A stretch of DNA of 64,000 nucleotides from Ceratopteris richardii (lineage: Eukaryota > Streptophyta > Polypodiopsida > Polypodiales > Pteridaceae): NCBI GenBank assembly GCA_020310875.1, contig CM035408.1, positions 144,550,907 to 144,614,906 on the forward strand, given 5' to 3'. How positions within the stretch are numbered: the first letter of the stretch is position 1; every line of letters starts with the position of its first letter. A program made the translations under genes and the position numbers. Of the stretch, positions 59,643-64,000 are shown piece by piece. The notes beneath the pieces are model-generated. The model was not told the DNA's origin and made no database searches. It was given only the letters and a program-made list of their open reading frames with translations.

Positions 59643-60862
59643 CTAATACGTCTACTTCTGTTCGCCGTAAACTGGCGATGTATAGTTGATGATTTCGGAT
59701 CATTGTAGGATAGCTGTATTACATGCATCCATCTAGAGCACTCTTATTTTGTATCCCTCCCCATCAAGTTCCTTCAGTTATTGGCATGGCCCACTCTACT
59801 CCTTCCGGTGGTCATTTTTCGGTAGATCTTACGTACCAGAAAGTTCTACACAGTGGCTTATGGTGGCCCAGTATGTAGTGTGACATTGCTATTTATGTCA
59901 AACAGTGTGATGATTGCCAACGATCGGGGTAGCCTTTACAATGACATCATTTTCCACTTCAACCTGTCCCCCCCCTTGAGCGTTTTCAAAAGTGGGGATT
60001 GGATTTCATTGGTCCCATTACACCTCTTGCTAGAATTACTAATCATTGGTATATATTTACTTGTACTAATTATGCTACTCGGTGGGCTGAAGCTTGGGCT
60101 TTATAGTCCGCAACTGCATCAGTGGTGGTCAAATGTTTGATGACTGATGTTTTTCCTCGTTTTGGTCTTCCTTTAGAGATTGTTTTTTATCAAGGCACAC
60201 ATTTTGTTAATTCCTTAATGCAAGCGCTTACCCAAACCCTGAAGATTGTTCATAAATTTAGCTCCCTGTATTATCCTCACGCCAATGGACTTGCTAAAAG
60301 TACCAATAAAACCCTTCTTAATATGCTAAGGAAACTAGTTCCGGAATGTCCAGAGCATTGAGATCAATTCCTTCCTTCCATCCTATGGGCTTACCATACT
60401 ACTTACAAAGTGGCTACAGGAAATACACCTTTTAAATTAGCATATGGGCTAGAGGCCATTGCACCCATGGAGTTGGTGGTACGTAGCCTAAGGGTGGCAC
60501 TGGATCATAAGCTATTACCGGAAGAGTCCTTTCCTTTCCGGTTGGATGTGTTGTGGTCCTTGGACGAACAATGCTTGGAAAGTTTTCTGATGATGCAAGA
60601 AGTGCAACTGTGGCAAGCTAAGACACATGATCGATTTCTCCACACTCCCGTTTTTACCAAAGGACAATTAGTTGTGTTCTATAAGGCTAAGTCTAATCGT
60701 TCAGCCGGCAAGTTCAAACTTTGGTGGTTTGGTGGTTACCGTATTGCAGATCAGGTCGGACCCAATACTTTCCGGTTATCCACTTTAACTAGTACTCTTC
60801 TTCCTAAATCCATAAATGGGTTGAAACTTCGTCCGTATTATTCCATGCCTTCCTCATCTTAA
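59643..60862 (+). pseudogene. Gypsy-C copy 2 integrase
   Basis: Zinc module traces near 59780-59930, then WGLDFIGPI near 59993 (first Asp). PRFGLPLEIVFYQGTHFVN has the second catalytic Asp replaced (FYQG for SDQG). YPHANGLAKSTNKTLL has Lys at the catalytic Glu position. The open C-terminal part 60410-60862 holds GNTPFKLAYGLEAIAP, VQLWQAKTHDRFLHTP, GQLVVFYKAKSNRSAGKFK and INGLKLRPYYS, matching 3-293 of copy 1. The substituted catalytic residues show it is dead. Confidence 0.85.
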
Positions 60863-61028
60863 TTACACATTGGTATTTTTATTACTCGTCTGGTTTATGT
60901 CGCTTTTGTCGCCTGACTACTATTTCCATTACGCGTTCCGATTGACCGACTGATCGTAAAATTCCCTTTTTATTACGTAACCATGATTAGCCGCCGCACT
61001 ACATGTTTGGGATTTAGTTAATGCATGA
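60863..61028 (+). other. Spacer between integrase and accessory ORF, copy 2
   Basis: About 165 bp corresponding to 294-577 of copy 1; noncoding, weakly similar. Confidence 0.4.
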
Positions 61029-63035
61029 ATGTCATCATTATGCATGCATGTTCGCGCACATGGCCTTTTAGCATTTGCCAAATTTCCATGGCATTCGATC
61101 GCATGTCATCCATTTTTTTCTCAGATCGTCTCTGCTATAGCCGACATTCCCCAGACAGAGACGTGTTGGTGGATTAGCTCTCTCAACCTGCGCATTGTAG
61201 TGACCTTGAATTCCATCTCCCTCAAGAAGGTAGTGTCGACGTGCCCCTCTTGCCAATGATGACCATGAAGCATCTCTTCGCACGTCAGTCATCTAATGAA
61301 TTTGCCATTCTCTCTCACCCGGAATTGGAGTGCTCAACCCTACAATTCGTGGTAGCTGCACTCAACCTCCAAAAATGCACCTACAGTATTTCCTGTCCAT
61401 TTTATTCTATGATCGATGTCACTGCACGTGAAGCGGTTAAATGGGACTTGTTTTTCTTCTGATGTATTCACCGGGAATGTCATGCGATCTTCCGGCAGCT
61501 TGCGAAGGGTGACATTCCTCGAACCCGACTCCCCCATCTTCTTTCTTTCCTTCTTCCAACAATCCACCCTGTGAAGCCTCCTCCAATGAATACCCTCCTG
61601 TTACATGAAGAATCTATGCAGGTTATGGAGGTTGAAGACAATGATGATATCTTGTAGTTCTTTCGGGGAAAGTGTAGGAAACTAAGCCCCTTGTAGAGTC
61701 AAGCACAAAAATCATCAACCGTTAATCTGCAGGACACCGCCTCTTCTATGCCTATCCTCTCTGCCCCACCATCTCCTAAGGATCAAATTACTGTAGACAC
61801 GGTTATGGAAGATGTTCAACCCGTAGATACGGTTGTTCAGCCGTAGTCCCACTCTCATGAGCAAGCGCCTCACATTGTCACAGAGATTGTGCACCTCGCA
61901 GAGCAAGTGGAAATCGAGGAAGTGGTGGTGCAATCAGATGTATAGCCTGTTACGGTAACAGCCCTTGTCCTGCCCTCTTCACCCAAAAATACACCTCCTC
62001 CTCTTTCTCTGTCCAAAGTGACTTTACCGCCTAGCCCTCCTCCTTCGTCGCGACAATCGGTAGCCCTTTGCCAGTCCCAACCCATCCCGTCCTCTCCCGA
62101 TTACTCTCCCCCTTCTTCTTTCGCAACCGTTTCACCTAACCCCTTGAGACCCATATCTACCTCCATCATCCCTGACTCCTTTGCTCAACTAGCTCAAATT
62201 GGGAATTACCTTATCCACCTCTCCAATCAAATCCCTCATCAATTACAAGATGCCCATCAGTCCTTGTGTACGGAGTACCAGTCAAAGGTAGATTTAGTTG
62301 AAGCTGATATTGCATCCCTCCAGAAAGAGGTCTTAGCCGCAAAAGCCGATGCAAGCCTATTGCAGAAGTAGATCCACACCTTATAGGGCCAATTGACAGA
62401 GAAGGCTGCCATCATCGCAGCTCGTGATGATGAGATCAGTGAACTTAAACAAACAATGATTGATAAGGAGGATGCTCTACAGGCTTTGGGTAATCTTTTA
62501 GATATGACACGAAGTCAATTCATTAGAGCAGAATTGTCAAGTGCTGGCTAAGAATGCCTTACTAGTAGAAGTAAGGCTTAAGAAAGTCACTGAAGAACTC
62601 TTCCGGAAAAGCAGGTCACTGGAAGAGGAAATAGGTCGAACCCTCAAACTTAAGAAAGACGTCGAAGCTATCGAGAAGGAAAGGCAAGACTTCTTCATAA
62701 CCATGCAATTTCAGTCCCAAGAGCTAGAACGTCGGGAGAAGCAAATCGGTATTCAGTAGGAGCACCTATCGCATATGGATGCAGAGATTGAAGAAGCAAA
62801 ATTACACCGAGATGTTGCGCTGGCAAATGACTTCTACCTCCAAGAAGCATTTTTGCAGAATTAGGCTAAAGTTTTGTTATCTCAAGTTATAGCTTCAAGC
62901 TCTATGCGGACCGATACACACCTTGTCAAACCGCAAATTTTGCAGGAAATGTTAGAATCCTTAAAACAGAAAATCTCCCACACCTTTAAATTAGTTAGAA
63001 CCATGTACATACAAGGAATCATTGATGATTCTTAA
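61029..63035 (+). pseudogene. Gypsy-C accessory ORF, degenerate copy
   Basis: Homologue of the 701-aa ORF at 578-2680, in several frames with stops. N-domain: AKFPWHSIACHPFFSQIV, RQSSNEFAILSHPELECSTL, LQKCTYSISCPFYS, RTRLPHLLSFLLPT. The linker is Pro/Ser-rich (61970-62150). Coiled coil: AQLAQIGNYLIHLSNQIPHQ, YQSKVDLVEADIASLQKEV, LVEVRLKKVTEELFRKSRSL, MQFQSQELERREKQIG. C-tail: ALANDFYLQEAFLQN, RTD at 62915, LKQKISHTFKLVRTMYIQG. Similarity runs over the full length, showing that the ORF is part of the element. Confidence 0.8.
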
Positions 63036-63055
63036 TCTTGTAATTTGCCCTGCTA

Positions 63056-63079
63056 GGTTTGAGTCCACCATGCGTGCCA
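63056..63079 (+). other. tRNA 3'-end-like motif before LTR, copy 2
   Basis: GGTTTGAGTCC followed by ACCATGCGTGCCA, same length as 2690-2713 with two differences. The LTR begins one base later, at 63081. Confidence 0.6.
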
Positions 63080-63080
63080 G

Positions 63081-63590
63081 TGTAAGGCTGCCGGAATACT
63101 ATCCAGTACATTAATTATAATTAGGAAAAGACGTGTATTGAAAGGGTGTCATGCAAAATGTTCTAATGCTTTTCTGATTAATAGAGCGGTGAGTGGAAGA
63201 GAACGACAAACGCGTCGTCGGACAGTTCTGTCTAGGCGATCGACTGAAGTTTGATTCTGTTACGAGTTTATCAAATTGTGGTGTCGCCTGTATTATTAAG
63301 GTTTAGTATTGAAGTAACTAAGGTACTGTGTTAACATCTTATTGTGTTATTGGTGAAGTGCAAGTATAACAGTAATGTTAAGTGAACAATAGAAGTTTTT
63401 GTGCATGTGGTTATGGTAATTGTAGAAGTTGTTATGCGCTGGAAAGTGGTAGTTAAATCTATTGTAATTGTCAGAAGATAATGAAGTGACTAGGGAAAAT
63501 ACATAAAGGGCCTCTGTATTACAGACCCCTGACCATCCCAAGAACCCATGTACAGATCTATTAACAAATTAGATTAACCATAGATTAACA
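63081..63590 (+). repeat. LTR of gypsy-C copy 2 (510 bp)
   Basis: Starts TGTAAGGCTGCCGG and ends GATTAACA. It shares the CAGACCCCTGACCATCCCAA block with copy 1 and is followed by CCAT, the target duplication. Confidence 0.8.
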
Positions 63591-63865
63591 CCATCCCAAT
63601 GAAGTTTCTCTACAGTAGGTCTAGTAGGAATTGGAGCACACAAAGGAACATATAGATCATCAGCTTCAATGCCATCTCCATCACCTTCAATAACTATATT
63701 TGCAGGTGTAGTAGGTTGTGTTTCAACACCTTGCAAAATATTCCAAAGTCCTTTTTTGACCAATACATGATGCATTATATATTCCCATAATGGGTAATTG
63801 GTACCATGCAACTTATCCTCAACAACCAACATGCAGAATACATCATTGCTTTTAGCCATGGCCAC
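63591..63865 (-). pseudogene. Copia-3 gag N-terminus
   Basis: The minus strand starts at 63865 with AKSNDVFCMLVVEDKLHGTN, then YPLWEYIMHHVLVKKGLWNI and PTVEKLHWDG. This matches copia-2 gag (26835 down). The frame is cut at the gypsy-C insertion and continues at 57406. It is the beginning of the copia-3 polyprotein. Confidence 0.85.
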
Positions 63866-64000
63866 TGTCTAAAATACCCTAATGCAAAAAAAATGATCGT
63901 ATCTCCAAAAGTTGAACAGAACTAGCTTATCAAATTCTACTGAACTTGTAGTAGACTTTGAGGTGCTTGTACTGATGAACTGAAAACTCTATATATGTTT
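63866..64000 (-). other. Copia-3 leader
   Basis: Similar to the copia-2 leader at 26836-26975 (shared AAAAGTTGAACAGAACT). The element's 5' LTR would lie beyond the window. Confidence 0.6.

Larger units (their letters stand above)
57407..63590 (+). mobile_element. Gypsy-C copy 2, nested in copia-3
   Basis: A Ty3/gypsy element inserted in the copia-3 gag. The gag frame is cut at GCCAT (57402-57406) and resumes after CCAT (63591-63594), giving a 4-bp CCAT duplication. The left end starts TTGTAACACCC, and gag coding follows within about 10 codons. The 5' LTR, leader and most of gag are therefore missing. The right end has an LTR from 63081. Parts: gag end, protease, RT, RNase H, integrase, accessory ORF, tRNA-like motif, LTR. 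Confidence 0.8.

Overview
This window looks like nuclear heterochromatin from a land plant with a large, repeat-rich genome. Nearly all of it is Ty3/gypsy and Ty1/copia LTR retrotransposons nested in each other. Primer sites match plant-type tRNA-Asp and initiator-Met tRNA usage. The only recognisable host-gene sequences are two fragments: a plant glycine-rich cold-shock/CCHC protein (GRP2-like) and an eIF4B C-terminal piece. I cannot name the species; a fern or gymnosperm would fit the repeat load, but that is a guess. There is no intact host gene, no complete tRNA or rRNA gene, and nothing prokaryotic.

Layout. Element names are local. Gypsy-C copy 1 (1-3760, +) gives the end of integrase, a free-standing 701-aa accessory ORF with a proline-rich linker and a long coiled coil, and one LTR. 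It sits in the gag of an old gypsy-A (+), which is now scattered at 3761-6532, 27845-28708 (inverted), 34096-34435 and 47735-48110. Copia-1 (+ body 17705-21970) had inserted into the gypsy-A integrase, with target duplication ATAAA. Its 5' LTR was then hit by gypsy-B (duplication GACCA) and by a TRIM (16314-17141). Its 3' LTR was hit by the young copia-2 (22599-27420, -, duplication GCACT). Gypsy-D (34436-47729, -, duplication CTCCC) is a complete 13.3-kb element inserted further along the gypsy-A integrase.

Gypsy-A and gypsy-B are each broken at about 6532 and about 28708, and flipping the roughly 22.2 kb between those points restores both. The target duplications of copia-1 and gypsy-B also match only after this flip. 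The window therefore records an inversion inside a retrotransposon nest.

Gypsy-B and gypsy-D are sister elements. Both have a MNLRSG-type gag, CX2CX3HX4C knuckles, an aspartic protease, an acidic linker, a conserved TGA-ATG gag/pol junction, RT, RNase H and an integrase with two zinc-binding HHCC modules in tandem. Their 3' modules differ completely. Gypsy-D carries a second retropepsin-like domain after integrase, followed by a basic tail with repeated W-V motifs. Gypsy-B carries a 4.3-kb accessory reading frame with a coiled coil. Both have 5' leaders filled with tandem arrays built on the palindrome ATCGCGAT, in different repeat units.

From 48.1 to 55 kb there are the gene fragments, C-rich (G-quadruplex-prone) tracts, a third accessory-like ORF (50766-52188), a cluster of W-boxes and a roughly 950-bp (ACATAC)n tract. 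From 54.6 kb to the end there is a decayed chimeric copia-3 (-), split by gypsy-C copy 2 (57407-63590, +). That copy again has the coiled-coil accessory ORF and the same tRNA-3'-end-like motif directly before its LTR.
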